From UBA6059 sp965227155 (GTDB lineage: Bacteria > Bacteroidota > Bacteroidia > Cytophagales > Cyclobacteriaceae), in contig OZ245731.1 in assembly GCA_965227155.1 (NCBI GenBank), positions 4,588,001 to 4,652,000 of the forward strand: DNA of 64,000 nt, in the 5' to 3' direction. The first letter of the stretch is position 1; every line of letters begins with the position of its first letter. Below are positions 7,252-16,444 of this stretch, piece after piece. The notes under the pieces were generated by a model. That model had not been told where the DNA came from and did no database searches. It saw nothing but the letters and a program-made list of their open reading frames with translations. A program made the translations under genes and the position numbers.

Positions 7252-7930
7252 AGACGAAATATTGGGCACCAATAGGACACCAGGTAAGGAATTTCTCAAG
7301 GCCTCTTGCAAAACTTAAGAACCCTGGAAAAAACAATCTATACTGATGACTTACATGCTGCAATCCAACTGCATGTAACTTTTTAGTGAATGCAGGCTGT
7401 GAAATCAACACAGCGTTTTCATCAAATGGACATTGATTGACAGTTCTAAGAGTCAAAGGATTGTAAGGATTATGCTCAAAAATAATCATCACCCCACCCT
7501 TCTTAAGTACACGCTTCATTTCCCCCAGCCAATGGTGATGCTCATCTGCTGGAATATGATGAAATACGCAGGTAGTAAAAACCAAATTGAAGGACTCATC
7601 AGCGTACGGGATATGCTGATCAGTGATCAAACCATATTGCTCTTTTTGACCAAATCGGGATTGACTTACCTCCAAACTTTTCTGTGAAACATCAATACAG
7701 GATAAATTTGAGTTAGGAAAATATTTTCTAAAAAAAGGTATAGAACTCCCAGTACCCGATCCAAAATCCAAAATTGTTTGATCTTGTAAGCCTCTATTTT
7801 GTACCAGGTCTTTTAAATCTTTGATTTTGTATTCCGCAAAAAAAGTAATCTCCTCTCCAAAAGATGAGGTACTATCTTTAAGCATCTGACTGTATTCGTC
7901 AGCAAATTGATCAAATTCGGATATGTTCAT
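7238..7930 (-). CDS. Class I SAM-dependent methyltransferase
   Basis: 230-residue Rossmann methyltransferase. Motif I is ILDFGSGTGSSIPFFRKYFP at about residues 70-90, the acidic motif II residue lies in LSCIDVSQKSL, and FNLVFTTCVFHHI matches motif IV/V of Methyltransf_11/25-type enzymes. No membrane segment or signal peptide. It overlaps the start of the next gene by 14 bp and shares an ATGA overlap with the gene before it, so it is embedded in the operon. The acceptor is probably a sugar or lipid-linked sugar, but this is inferred only from context. Confidence 0.85.
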   Translation of the reverse strand: MNISEFDQFADEYSQMLKDSTSSFGEEITFFAEYKIKDLKDLVQNRGLQDQTILDFGSGTGSSIPFFRKYFPNSNLSCIDVSQKSLEVSQSRFGQKEQYGLITDQHIPYADESFNLVFTTCVFHHIPADEHHHWLGEMKRVLKKGGVMIIFEHNPYNPLTLRTVNQCPFDENAVLISQPAFTKKLHAVGLQHVSHQYRLFFPGFLSFARGLEKFLTWCPIGAQYFVYGFK

Positions 7931-9612
7931 TCTTTATAAGTTAATAGAAACACTCTCTGACCACCTTCAAAAACACTATCAACTTTCACAAAATCCAATT
8001 GAGTTTCGAGAAATGGTATAAGTGCTTCATCGTTACATAAAAGCAAGTCAACATTTTTTAATTGATCTTCATTACGCGCCTTATCAACCCAAAAATTCAT
8101 TAAACCTTGATTCCACGCATAAGGGTTGAAGAAATTTATTTTATCAATCAAAACGATATGTCCTGGCATGCCATAAAATCCAACCAAATTTTTTTGGTTA
8201 GTTCGAATAATTGAATTCACTTTCGCACGCAATGAATTAAGATATTCAACTTTATCTTGATCAAGCATAATGGTAAATTTGTTACCATACTTGTATTCAA
8301 TAAAATCAGAACTAAGCTCTACTTGGTTAAAAGGATTTTTAATCAAATTATCATAAATGCGCCACGTAAGAATTGTATATATGATGAAAAACGGAATAAA
8401 CCTATAAAAAACAAATAATCCGTTCTGTTTGTATCTTTTTTGTATTAAAAGAATAAGTAAAACCCAAAATATCATGTAAAGTTGAGCTGACCTAAAGAAG
8501 TAAGAATTTGAGCCAACTAAGCATATAAAAGGGGCAAAATATAAAATTATGTAGATGAAATATTCAATATTAAGTAAGTGAAGGTTTTTTAATATGATGT
8601 GATCTTTTCTTAGAAAATAAATACTGAATCCCAAAAAAAACGACACAGAGGCTACAAGTGTATAATTACCAAAATCAAACCTAGTATTTTGAATATGATT
8701 AACTACAAAGTAAAAAAGCAGTAGAATAGATGCTAGAAATAACAAATTCCTAATTAAAGCCGTCCTTGATTTATCTAATGAAATAGCTAAAAAAAACCCT
8801 GAAATATGTAATGTTACGCACCATTTTAAGGCTGCTAAAATTCTTTTGACCAGAGAAAAATTCTCATGAGAATGATCATATTTACTAGATAAAAGTAATA
8901 TATCTTCAAGTACTCCCACCATAGAATATTCAGGAAATACTAATCCGAAAAAAATTTGAGGAACAAGAAAACCCAATATAAGAAATACAATTTGATTTAG
9001 AGTCAATATCCATTTACCCACATCTTTAATAATAATCACTGCAAGTGTTATCGAAATCATTATGATAGAAGTTGGTACCTTAACTAGGTATTCAATACTA
9101 ATCAAGACCCCAATAAAAACATATACAAAAAAATACCTACTTGATGTAATGCATAACCAAAGAAGAATACAAAACGCGAGGTATATAAAAAGTGTAATAT
9201 TGTTGTAAGATAAGGTTGGAGCCAAAAATGTAAACACAAAAAATGATGAAATCACAAGTATAATTTTCTCATAAAAGTTTAAACTCATTCTTGTCTGTAA
9301 AAAAACTACTAAAAGCAATGTGCTTAGTATACTTATACAAAAACTTAGTAGTCTTGCCTCTATTACACTGATTTCTAATCCCAATAAGTTTCTTAATAAC
9401 CGAAATATTAAATTGTAATTAAAAATTGAATGATGATTATTAGCATTACCTTGAATAAGAGAAAAATAAAGACCTTCATCTGCAAGATCAAAACCTTTGT
9501 CAATGGACCACACCACAAAAATGAACTGCACTATACATAATAAGATTAAGTAGGTTAAAAAGAATTTATGCAAATTATTTATGAAAAGATTGACTCTAAC
9601 TTTCGATATCAT
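7927..9612 (-). CDS. Multi-membrane-span protein, probable GT-C glycosyltransferase
   Basis: 561 residues with about eleven hydrophobic segments. After the first helix the loop reads DKGFDLADEGLYFSLIQ, an acidic pair in the position where PMT/ArnT-like GT-C enzymes carry their catalytic aspartate. The C-terminal 130 residues form a soluble domain. GT-C enzymes use polyprenyl-phosphate sugars at the outer face of the inner membrane, so this is a plausible partner of the DPMS-like enzyme two genes on. Base composition is very AT-rich (many ATA, TTT and AAA codons). A Wzy polymerase is an alternative, but the DE motif favours GT-C. Confidence 0.6.
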   Translation of the reverse strand: MISKVRVNLFINNLHKFFLTYLILLCIVQFIFVVWSIDKGFDLADEGLYFSLIQGNANNHHSIFNYNLIFRLLRNLLGLEISVIEARLLSFCISILSTLLLVVFLQTRMSLNFYEKIILVISSFFVFTFLAPTLSYNNITLFIYLAFCILLWLCITSSRYFFVYVFIGVLISIEYLVKVPTSIIMISITLAVIIIKDVGKWILTLNQIVFLILGFLVPQIFFGLVFPEYSMVGVLEDILLLSSKYDHSHENFSLVKRILAALKWCVTLHISGFFLAISLDKSRTALIRNLLFLASILLLFYFVVNHIQNTRFDFGNYTLVASVSFFLGFSIYFLRKDHIILKNLHLLNIEYFIYIILYFAPFICLVGSNSYFFRSAQLYMIFWVLLILLIQKRYKQNGLFVFYRFIPFFIIYTILTWRIYDNLIKNPFNQVELSSDFIEYKYGNKFTIMLDQDKVEYLNSLRAKVNSIIRTNQKNLVGFYGMPGHIVLIDKINFFNPYAWNQGLMNFWVDKARNEDQLKNVDLLLCNDEALIPFLETQLDFVKVDSVFEGGQRVFLLTYKE

Positions 9613-9963
9613 TTAGAGAATAAATTAATTTGTTGAAGCATTTAATGACATCTCCAAAATAAACGAGTGATGTAGCGATTTGAAATTCATTGCTGCTTCT
9701 CCATTTTTGTAACCTAATCTAATAAAAACATAAATCAAACTATCTTTTTGAGTACCTTCTCTAAATAAAAGCCACACCAGCGTGTGGTACGACAACTCAA
9801 AAAAGTTACTATTGAACAACTAAGAAGTTTTAATATTTTTCAAGTAACAAATTAAAAGCAAACATGGGATTAGAAAATCATGCTCAAATCCACTACGAGT
9901 TTTAAATGGAATTTATCTTTACAAGTAATACTATCAACATTTTAGTCTATTCCGATACTAATC
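9613..9963. other. AT-rich intergenic stretch, no supported gene
   Basis: A 351-bp gap inside the otherwise tight operon. It contains a 16-bp inverted repeat CCACACCAGCGTGTGG at 9772-9787. A 64-codon minus-strand frame (9625-9819) has no recognisable domain and may be decayed sequence. The gap could host an internal promoter for the genes to its left; no strong TAnnTTTG box was identified. Confidence 0.5.
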
Positions 9964-11082
9964 TCATATTTTAGCCTTTTTTAAAGTATTTTCATATAAA
10001 TAAGATATATGCCTAATATCGAACCTCCTAATTGCAATTTCTCTTGCTTTCAAACATAGCATTTCCATCTCTTGGAAATGCTCAAAAGCATAAATCATTT
10101 TATCGGTAAGATCATTAACGTTTTTCACTTTAAAAATAAGCGCCATCCTTCGATCTACAGCTTCCAAATTCATAGAAATATCTGAGGCAATAATGGGAAT
10201 ACCAACCATCATAGCCTCTACCAGCGCACCACTAAACCCTTCGTACCAGGAGGGAAAAACAAAGCAATCGTAATTAAGTAATTCATTGTAAACAAATTCA
10301 ATCTGTCCTGGCAATTTAATCACATCCTCGAGAGATAGTTTCTGGATATATGCCTCAAGCTCATTTCTGTAATCCCCCTCCCCAAAAATAACGAGACGCG
10401 CTTTAGGGAAATCTTTGTAAACCATATTAAAGGCAGAAATTAAGTCTTTAAATCCTTTGCGCTCCATGAGCCTTCCATAACTAACAAACGTAAATGCTTC
10501 ATTAGAATCCTCCGGCGCTTTAGGCTTCCATTGTCTGAAATTGTTTACATCTCTTCCACGGTAAACAGTATGGATTCGATTCCTTGGGATTGAAAGTTTT
10601 TTTGCATTAGAGTTTGCTATACTTTCGGCATTAGCTATCCAAAGCCTCGGAATCCAGGCAGTAATGTAATTGAGACACCAAAAAAAAAATATTTTCCAGC
10701 GTTGAAACATTGATAATGCAGATAATCGATGAGGGCTATAGGTATCATCCACCAATGTGCCAACCAATGGTATGTCAGTCAATAGGCAAGCAAGCCTTGA
10801 AATTATATCTGCTTTATATAAAGAAGAAACAATTATATCAGGTTTTTCACTACGAATAATATCCAATAAAGACTTTATGCCCTCTAAAAAATTATACTTT
10901 CCGGGTAAGTCTATAAAATGAAGATCAACATTATATTGGCGATATAAATATTCTAAGTCTCTATTTGGGTAAAACAAGATGACTTTACATTCAATATCCT
11001 TTGAAAAATGACGTATCAAATGGACAAGACTATTTTCTGTACCACCATTCTTTAAACTATCCATGGTGAAAAGGACCTTCAT
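9964..11082 (-). CDS. GT4 family glycosyltransferase
   Basis: 372-residue GT-B enzyme. The N-terminal acceptor loop is MDSLKNGGTENSLVHLI. The donor-side half carries VSYGRLMERKGFKDLISAF and the EX7E motif in PSWYEGFSGALVEAM. No membrane anchor. Its start overlaps the stop of the upstream asparagine-synthase gene by 4 bp (ATGA type), showing coupling. It likely adds one residue of the repeat unit from a nucleotide sugar; linkage and donor are unknown. Confidence 0.9.
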   Translation of the reverse strand: MKVLFTMDSLKNGGTENSLVHLIRHFSKDIECKVILFYPNRDLEYLYRQYNVDLHFIDLPGKYNFLEGIKSLLDIIRSEKPDIIVSSLYKADIISRLACLLTDIPLVGTLVDDTYSPHRLSALSMFQRWKIFFFWCLNYITAWIPRLWIANAESIANSNAKKLSIPRNRIHTVYRGRDVNNFRQWKPKAPEDSNEAFTFVSYGRLMERKGFKDLISAFNMVYKDFPKARLVIFGEGDYRNELEAYIQKLSLEDVIKLPGQIEFVYNELLNYDCFVFPSWYEGFSGALVEAMMVGIPIIASDISMNLEAVDRRMALIFKVKNVNDLTDKMIYAFEHFQEMEMLCLKAREIAIRRFDIRHISYLYENTLKKAKI

Positions 11083-12929
11083 GGATGAGCAATTTTATGA
11101 TGCTTCAACCATATGGATAACACCAACAATGTATAGATTCTTCTTTTATTAAACCTGCCTTTTTGCTGGCCTCGCCACAATTTTTGAATAAACTTTTGAT
11201 TGAAAATCGGATGAAGATTATCCAATAATTCGACTTCAATGAAATCAATCCATTCCTGGTCAGCAAACCATAACTCTAATGGAGGAACAAAACCCTGCTT
11301 TCTTTCAAAATCAAAATCATCTGGGAGATGCTTCCGAGCGAGTTGTCTTAGTAAAATTTTCCTTCCATTCCCCTCGGCTTTTTGCCGTGATGGTATTTTC
11401 GAAAAAGCAAATTCAACCACCGCTTTATCGAGAAAAGGTGCCCTAACCTCAAGGGAGGCAAGCATGGATGCTCTGTCGACTTTTATCAGTATGTTTTCCC
11501 GCATAAAATAATTGAAATCATACCGTAATGAACGGTCCAGAAAATCATAGCCTTCGGGAATATTTTGTCCCTTCCATGCGTTTTGCCCTCTTTGCCAATA
11601 CCCTTCTTTTAATAAGGACTGTCGATTATGTTCGCTAAACAGGGCATCTTCAAGGGGCAATGAGGATCCAAAGTCTGTACCCAGCTGCTCAAGGTAATGC
11701 CGGCCCCTAAATCCCTCCGGAAGCAAGCCCTTAGCCGCCAACCTGACAAGCTTCCTTAGGGCTAGCGGGAGCCACTGTCCTTGCTTCTGCATCGCAAGCC
11801 ATTGCGTATATCGGGTATAGCCCCCAAATACTTCATCAGCACCATCTCCTCCAAGTGCCACGGTACAATGTTTTTTAATAACTTCCGACAACAAATAGGT
11901 TGGCAAAAAAGCAGGATCAGCAATGGGATGCTCCATTTTGTGCACCAGGGAAAGAAATAGACCAGGGGATATTGACCCAGCTTCTATCTCATGATGTCGG
12001 GTACCAAAATATTTCGATATTTTACGCGCATGTTCGACTTCATTACCAGCATCGTAACCTGGAAAAATGACAGTATAGGTGTTTAGCCCCTCTTTTTCTT
12101 TTGCAGCCAATGCGGTGATCAGGGAGGAGTCCAACCCACCGCTCAATAACACTCCGACTGGCACATCAGCGACGAGTTGTTCACTTATGGCCTTCTTTAG
12201 TAGGGTTTCCATTTCCTCCAGAAGGTTGACATCACTCCGCAAAGTAGCTGGTTCATAAGTTGGGAGATACCAATATGGATCGATCACTGCATTTTGGGTA
12301 GCTATATCAAATGTTAACAAATTTCCAGCCTCTAGCTTTTTACACCCATCTAATATTGTATGGTTATGGTCAGTATAGCCTTTGGCCAAAAACTGGTTAA
12401 GCCCTACAGCATCAAGACTGGGCTTTGAATTGGTAAGCATAGGCCAAAGTTCTGAGGAAAACGAGAACCCTAGCTCATCTTGCTTGTAATAAAGGGGCTT
12501 TTCCCCGGCAATATCTCGAGCAAGCGTGATCGTTTGCAATGCCTGGTCATAGATAGCAAAGGCAAACATACCTTTTAGCCTGGGCAGACAATCAGTGCCC
12601 CATGCCTGCCACGCTTTTAGCAATACCTCCGTATCACTGGTGGATTGAAATACATGGCCCAATGCTAGCAATGATACCTTTAGGTCCAAAAAATTATAAA
12701 TCTCACCATTGAAAGTGAGTACGTATCGGCCATCAGGACTTTGCATCGGCTGGGCTGCCTTTTCACTCAGATCAAGAATTGACAAACGGGTGTGGCCAAG
12801 CCAGATTTTCCCATCATTAGAAAAATAAAAACCAGAATCGTCCGGCCCCCTATGCGCTATTGATCCCAGTAGCGATGATGATGATATATCAACCCCATCA
12901 GCCTTAAAACAACCAACTATTCCGCACAT
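11079..12929 (-). CDS. asnB: Glutamine-hydrolysing asparagine synthase-type amidotransferase
   Basis: 616 residues. The N-terminal Ntn glutaminase domain starts MCGIVGCF with the nucleophilic Cys2, followed by HRGPDDSG and FNGEIYNF. The C-terminal synthase domain carries the PP-loop LLSGGLDSSLITAL and ALGGDGADEVFGGY. In classical AsnB this converts aspartate to asparagine. In polysaccharide loci the same architecture (for example WbpS) amidates uronic acids to uronamides, which I consider likelier here because a second paralogue lies in the same locus at 30085. It overlaps the next GT4 gene by 4 bp. Confidence 0.92.
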   Translation of the reverse strand: MCGIVGCFKADGVDISSSSLLGSIAHRGPDDSGFYFSNDGKIWLGHTRLSILDLSEKAAQPMQSPDGRYVLTFNGEIYNFLDLKVSLLALGHVFQSTSDTEVLLKAWQAWGTDCLPRLKGMFAFAIYDQALQTITLARDIAGEKPLYYKQDELGFSFSSELWPMLTNSKPSLDAVGLNQFLAKGYTDHNHTILDGCKKLEAGNLLTFDIATQNAVIDPYWYLPTYEPATLRSDVNLLEEMETLLKKAISEQLVADVPVGVLLSGGLDSSLITALAAKEKEGLNTYTVIFPGYDAGNEVEHARKISKYFGTRHHEIEAGSISPGLFLSLVHKMEHPIADPAFLPTYLLSEVIKKHCTVALGGDGADEVFGGYTRYTQWLAMQKQGQWLPLALRKLVRLAAKGLLPEGFRGRHYLEQLGTDFGSSLPLEDALFSEHNRQSLLKEGYWQRGQNAWKGQNIPEGYDFLDRSLRYDFNYFMRENILIKVDRASMLASLEVRAPFLDKAVVEFAFSKIPSRQKAEGNGRKILLRQLARKHLPDDFDFERKQGFVPPLELWFADQEWIDFIEVELLDNLHPIFNQKFIQKLWRGQQKGRFNKRRIYTLLVLSIWLKHHKIAHP

Positions 12930-12941
12930 ACATTCTTTAGG

Positions 12942-13817
12942 CTAATAATTGGTCGCCCTTAAAATACCCCTTCTTAAAAAAGGGGGCTTTTGATTTCGGT
13001 CAAAATAATAAAGCATGAAGTTTTTGGAAAATTCTGTCTTAAAACCAAAATTCTCCAAATAATTTTTAATTATCTGAGCATCGTCTTGATTGTGATAGGT
13101 AGCAATCAAAATCTTAATTTTCTTACTCGCATTGCCCAAGATATTTTTCATACCCTCTAAAACCTTCATTTCTGCTCCTTCTACATCAATTTTAAAGAAT
13201 AGCTTATTTTGATCAGTTCCGATCATATCGTCAAGTTTGATAGAATTCTTTGTTGAATTATTGGAAACATATTTATCTATAATGGTCACTTGGTCTTGAT
13301 ACTTGTGTAAAGTTTTGTTTAGTGCGGCTAACCAGTCCTTGTCATATTCAAAAACGCTTACGTTTTTGGCCTTATCTACTACAAACAATGTAAAAATGCC
13401 TTCCGCAGCGCCTACATCAAATACATGATCATCCGCATCTGGAGAGAAATGCTCAGTAAGATATCGATGAGGGGACTCTGGATCCTGTTCCCGTAGTAAG
13501 CCCCTGTAGCAAGATTTCACATGATCTGATTGCCAATTTTCTTTGAAATATAGTCTTTTCCCTTCGTCCAGTAGCACATAAGGATAGGATTCGTCTTCCA
13601 TAGGTTCGATATTTAATTGACCGTGCTTTTCCGAAAATGAATGAGGGAACAATACAATACCATGCTTTTTTATATAAGAAAATGCTAACCGCTCTTCTTC
13701 TTTGAGTGAAGCTTCATTGTTAATAAAAAAATCATTTATCTTTTTTTTAAGCTTATTATGTTTCTGTGACTTTAAAAAAAGTAGGTATTTCTTTAATAGT
13801 TGTTTCAAAAAAACCAT
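12942..13817 (-). CDS. FkbM family methyltransferase
   Basis: 291 residues. The FkbM-type SAM site is HVFDVGAAEGIFTLFVV, with FEYDKDW as the acidic ribose-binding motif and FFKIDVEGAEMKVLEGM, the most characteristic FkbM motif. It would O-methylate a sugar hydroxyl. The final residues after YYFDR read KPPFLRRGILRATNY and are encoded by an intergenic-type hairpin (12967-12986), so the tail seems to be read-through into a repeat. The start lies 2 bp from the preceding gene's stop. Confidence 0.88.
   Translation of the reverse strand: MVFLKQLLKKYLLFLKSQKHNKLKKKINDFFINNEASLKEEERLAFSYIKKHGIVLFPHSFSEKHGQLNIEPMEDESYPYVLLDEGKRLYFKENWQSDHVKSCYRGLLREQDPESPHRYLTEHFSPDADDHVFDVGAAEGIFTLFVVDKAKNVSVFEYDKDWLAALNKTLHKYQDQVTIIDKYVSNNSTKNSIKLDDMIGTDQNKLFFKIDVEGAEMKVLEGMKNILGNASKKIKILIATYHNQDDAQIIKNYLENFGFKTEFSKNFMLYYFDRNQKPPFLRRGILRATNY
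12967..12986. repeat. Short hairpin at the 3' end of the FkbM gene
   Basis: CCCCTTCTTAAAAAAGGGGG, with outer stem CCCCTT/AAGGGG. It lies within the last codons of the minus-strand gene and supplies its unusual C-terminal tail. It might also act as a terminator-like structure. Confidence 0.55.
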
Positions 13818-13818
13818 T

Positions 13819-14673
13819 TTAAACTCGTTTTAATGTCATCGGATCAACCAACTTACCTCCCCTCCCAAGGATGCCATCCCAAAGTCCCATCAGTCGTAAT
13901 TTGACCCTGATTTTTCTGTCTTTGGCAAAAATTAATGCGTATAATATGATACGGGTGTGCCGGTTGAGAAACCCAAAAAAATCCTTCCATGAGAAAAATT
14001 TTTTTAAAGTCAGGATATGGTTTCTTGTATGATAATAACCACGCCATAAAGTAGGTTTCGAAAAGATTTGAGATCCTAAATGAAGCCTGTTGACTAATTC
14101 CTCTCCTGTATGGTAAAGCCATACATCAAAACCATGATGGCGCGCCCTCTTGCAATATTCATAATCCTCTGCCATAATGAAGAAGTCCGGATCAAGGTAT
14201 CCTGCTACTTTCACAACTTCTTTGCTTATCAATGCATTATCAACCAGTACAAAATCCACCATTTTCAATTCATCAGATGGTTCAGGCAATACCGGCATTC
14301 CATGCCTGAAAGTATAACCCAAAAGCCCTATAATGCTAGGTTTCTGTAATTTTTCAATTTGCTCAAAGAGGAGTGCTAAAGTATTAGGACCTGGAAAACT
14401 GTCATCGTCCATTAGCCAATAATAGTCAGGATCATAATGCCGATGTGCATACTTCATTCCAATTTCCAACCCTCCTGACCAACCTATATTACCCTGCTGA
14501 TGAAGGGTGATGAGATCATGCCTGCTATCAAGATAGTCTGCCGTTCCATCCGTACTATTGTTGTTCACAATGATGATGGCATCAGGGGGTTTACTTTGAT
14601 TGCCTACATGCTCCAGATTTTGCTTAAGTGTTTCTAACCTATTATAGGTAACTATTATTAAAGCAATTGACAT
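13819..14673 (-). CDS. GT2 family glycosyltransferase (GlfT/rhamnosyltransferase-like)
   Basis: 284-residue GT-A enzyme beginning MSIALIIVTYNRLETLKQNL. It has NNNSTDGTADYL, then NIGWSGGLEIGM, and an Asp-rich metal site YYWLMDDDSFPGPNT, as in galactofuranosyl- and rhamnosyltransferase-like GT2 enzymes. The catalytic-base region FIMAEDYEYCKRARHHGFDVW is intact. No anchor helix is clear. It abuts the FkbM gene (1 bp apart) and follows another GT2 by 9 bp. Confidence 0.88.
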   Translation of the reverse strand: MSIALIIVTYNRLETLKQNLEHVGNQSKPPDAIIIVNNNSTDGTADYLDSRHDLITLHQQGNIGWSGGLEIGMKYAHRHYDPDYYWLMDDDSFPGPNTLALLFEQIEKLQKPSIIGLLGYTFRHGMPVLPEPSDELKMVDFVLVDNALISKEVVKVAGYLDPDFFIMAEDYEYCKRARHHGFDVWLYHTGEELVNRLHLGSQIFSKPTLWRGYYHTRNHILTLKKFFSWKDFFGFLNRHTRIILYALIFAKDRKIRVKLRLMGLWDGILGRGGKLVDPMTLKRV

Positions 14674-14682
14674 ACTAAATAA

Positions 14683-15591
14683 TTAAAAATGAATACGTTG
14701 ACCCATTCTTGCATGTCGCGCATCCCTGTAGGCCATTATTTTAACTTTTATCCTGCGGATTTTTTGTTTTTTGAATAAGATAGTAGCAACTATAGATAGA
14801 AACAGCCTAATGGCATAAGATGCATGATTATTATCTATCCACATTGCATTACGAAATGAATAATACTCCCTTTCGATTGTGCTATTCGAGAGCAAAAAGC
14901 ATTTGTTTCCAATTACTAACTTCTTCCTGTTTTTATATAGGTCATGATGGACACAAGTATTGGTTATCCTTAAAATTTTACCATGGTGATTAAGAATCCT
15001 TCTATGGAAATCCCTGTCTTCATAGCCTACAAATAATTGTTCATTGAGGTAACCAATTGCTGAAATGGTACTTACTGGAATTAGAACACCATTAAAACTT
15101 AAGCCACCAAAGTAATCCTCCCTTTTAGTTGGATTTGAAATTTTCCTGAAAAAAGGAAAATACCCATCATAATAAATAAACCTGTCATATTCTAAACTAC
15201 TGCATTCGATACTATTTGCTGCATAAATACTATCAAATTGCGGATTAGAGTAGACACCATCAAGAACTTTCAGCAAATTATCATGATCAGGTACAGCATC
15301 ATGCTCTAAAGCCCAAATAGCATTGACATTGTATTTTTCGATAGCATGTTTCCAAAGATGGTTGTGGCCGTAACCTACCCCCATGTTTTCTTTTAACATG
15401 ATAAAATCAACCTCAGTGTATTTTTCTATATATCCAGATAGGTCAATTTCGGAGTTATTGTCCAATACAATGACCTTATCAACGGATAAAGTCTGTTTAA
15501 GTACCGCATCAATAACCTGGACTAGCTGCGGAGCATTTTTAAAATGAAGGATAGTAGCAGCTATACGAAGGTCGTTTCTTTTCGGAAACAT
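14683..15591 (-). CDS. GT2 family glycosyltransferase
   Basis: 302 residues with a GT-A start RIAATILHFKNAPQLVQVID and VLDNNSEIDLSGYI. The metal-site equivalent is WALEHDAVPDHDNLL, EHD rather than the usual DDD, and GYEDRDFHRRIL provides the C-terminal acidic pair. It resembles rhamnosyltransferase-type GT2 enzymes. It lies between two other GT2 genes with gaps of 1-9 bp. Donor unknown; the EHD variant may change metal use. Confidence 0.82.
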   Translation of the reverse strand: MFPKRNDLRIAATILHFKNAPQLVQVIDAVLKQTLSVDKVIVLDNNSEIDLSGYIEKYTEVDFIMLKENMGVGYGHNHLWKHAIEKYNVNAIWALEHDAVPDHDNLLKVLDGVYSNPQFDSIYAANSIECSSLEYDRFIYYDGYFPFFRKISNPTKREDYFGGLSFNGVLIPVSTISAIGYLNEQLFVGYEDRDFHRRILNHHGKILRITNTCVHHDLYKNRKKLVIGNKCFLLSNSTIEREYYSFRNAMWIDNNHASYAIRLFLSIVATILFKKQKIRRIKVKIMAYRDARHARMGQRIHF

Positions 15592-15592
15592 T

Positions 15593-16444
15593 CTAATAAA
15601 TCATTTTTGCTACACCGGGAATAAACGTACAAAGCATTCGGAGATGCCCTTTAAGAGCGGTAGGCCGTATCTTTACAGATTGATAAAATGTTATTCGAGC
15701 TGCTTGCCAATTACCAATCCTGCAATAGCTTACCCCCAGTGTATTGAGATAGTGATATTTTGAATGCTTATTCATATCAAAATAGGACTGATGCTTTTCT
15801 AACACATATGAAATGGAGTTAATTACATTGTTTGGCTGATTACTCATCCTGTTATTTTTCTCCTGGTAAACATACAGCAGCACTTGATCAATAATCCCAT
15901 AATCATTACCTATGGCCTCCTTAAGCCTAAAACCAAGCTCAGTATTCTCACCATAACTAAGATTTTCATCATATCCCCCAATTTGACCGATCACTTCAGA
16001 CCTAATACAAAAACTACCAGTAAGAAAACTTTCAGGAGATGTTTTAATTTGTGTTACTTCAGATAAACCCGGATACCTGATTTCAACCCCGCAAAAAATA
16101 CAATCGTATTTGGTGTTTATTAATAATTCTGTAAATGTAGCCAGGTAATTAACTTCTAGAGCATCATCGCTATCCAAAAATACCAGATACTCCCCCTGAG
16201 CCAATGACATGCCTTTATTACGTGCAGAGCAAACCCCATTATTTTCTTGATAATGAAGAGTTACCCGTTTATCATTTTTATATTTCCCAATTATTTCCAT
16301 TGTATAATCATTGCTCCCATCATCTACAATGATAAGTTCCCAATCAATACATGACTGGTCTAATACACTTTCAATAGCTCGGTGAATAATATGGCCGCGA
16401 TTGTAAGTAGGGATAATAATGGAAAATAAAGGAAGCTTATTCAT
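15593..16444 (-). CDS. GT2 family glycosyltransferase
   Basis: 283 residues. Canonical GT-A motifs: FSIIIPTYNRGHIIHRAI, ELIIVDDGSNDYT, CSARNKGMSLAQGEYLVFLDSDDALE (written here as two overlapping blocks, YLVFLDSDD being the metal site). The C-terminal 80 residues are helical with a run of aromatic residues and no clear membrane helix. Its 5' end shares a 4-bp overlap with the preceding GT2 gene. Confidence 0.88.
   Translation of the reverse strand: MNKLPLFSIIIPTYNRGHIIHRAIESVLDQSCIDWELIIVDDGSNDYTMEIIGKYKNDKRVTLHYQENNGVCSARNKGMSLAQGEYLVFLDSDDALEVNYLATFTELLINTKYDCIFCGVEIRYPGLSEVTQIKTSPESFLTGSFCIRSEVIGQIGGYDENLSYGENTELGFRLKEAIGNDYGIIDQVLLYVYQEKNNRMSNQPNNVINSISYVLEKHQSYFDMNKHSKYHYLNTLGVSYCRIGNWQAARITFYQSVKIRPTALKGHLRMLCTFIPGVAKMIY

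Noticed and set aside
7252..7311. 20-codon extension of the DPMS-like transferase
   Set aside because: Overlaps the upstream methyltransferase by 74 bp; the ATG at 7251 fits the family better.
9625..9819. 64-codon minus-strand open frame in the intergenic gap
   Set aside because: No recognisable domain, no signal, and lies over an inverted repeat in a gap; kept only as a remark in the gap entry.
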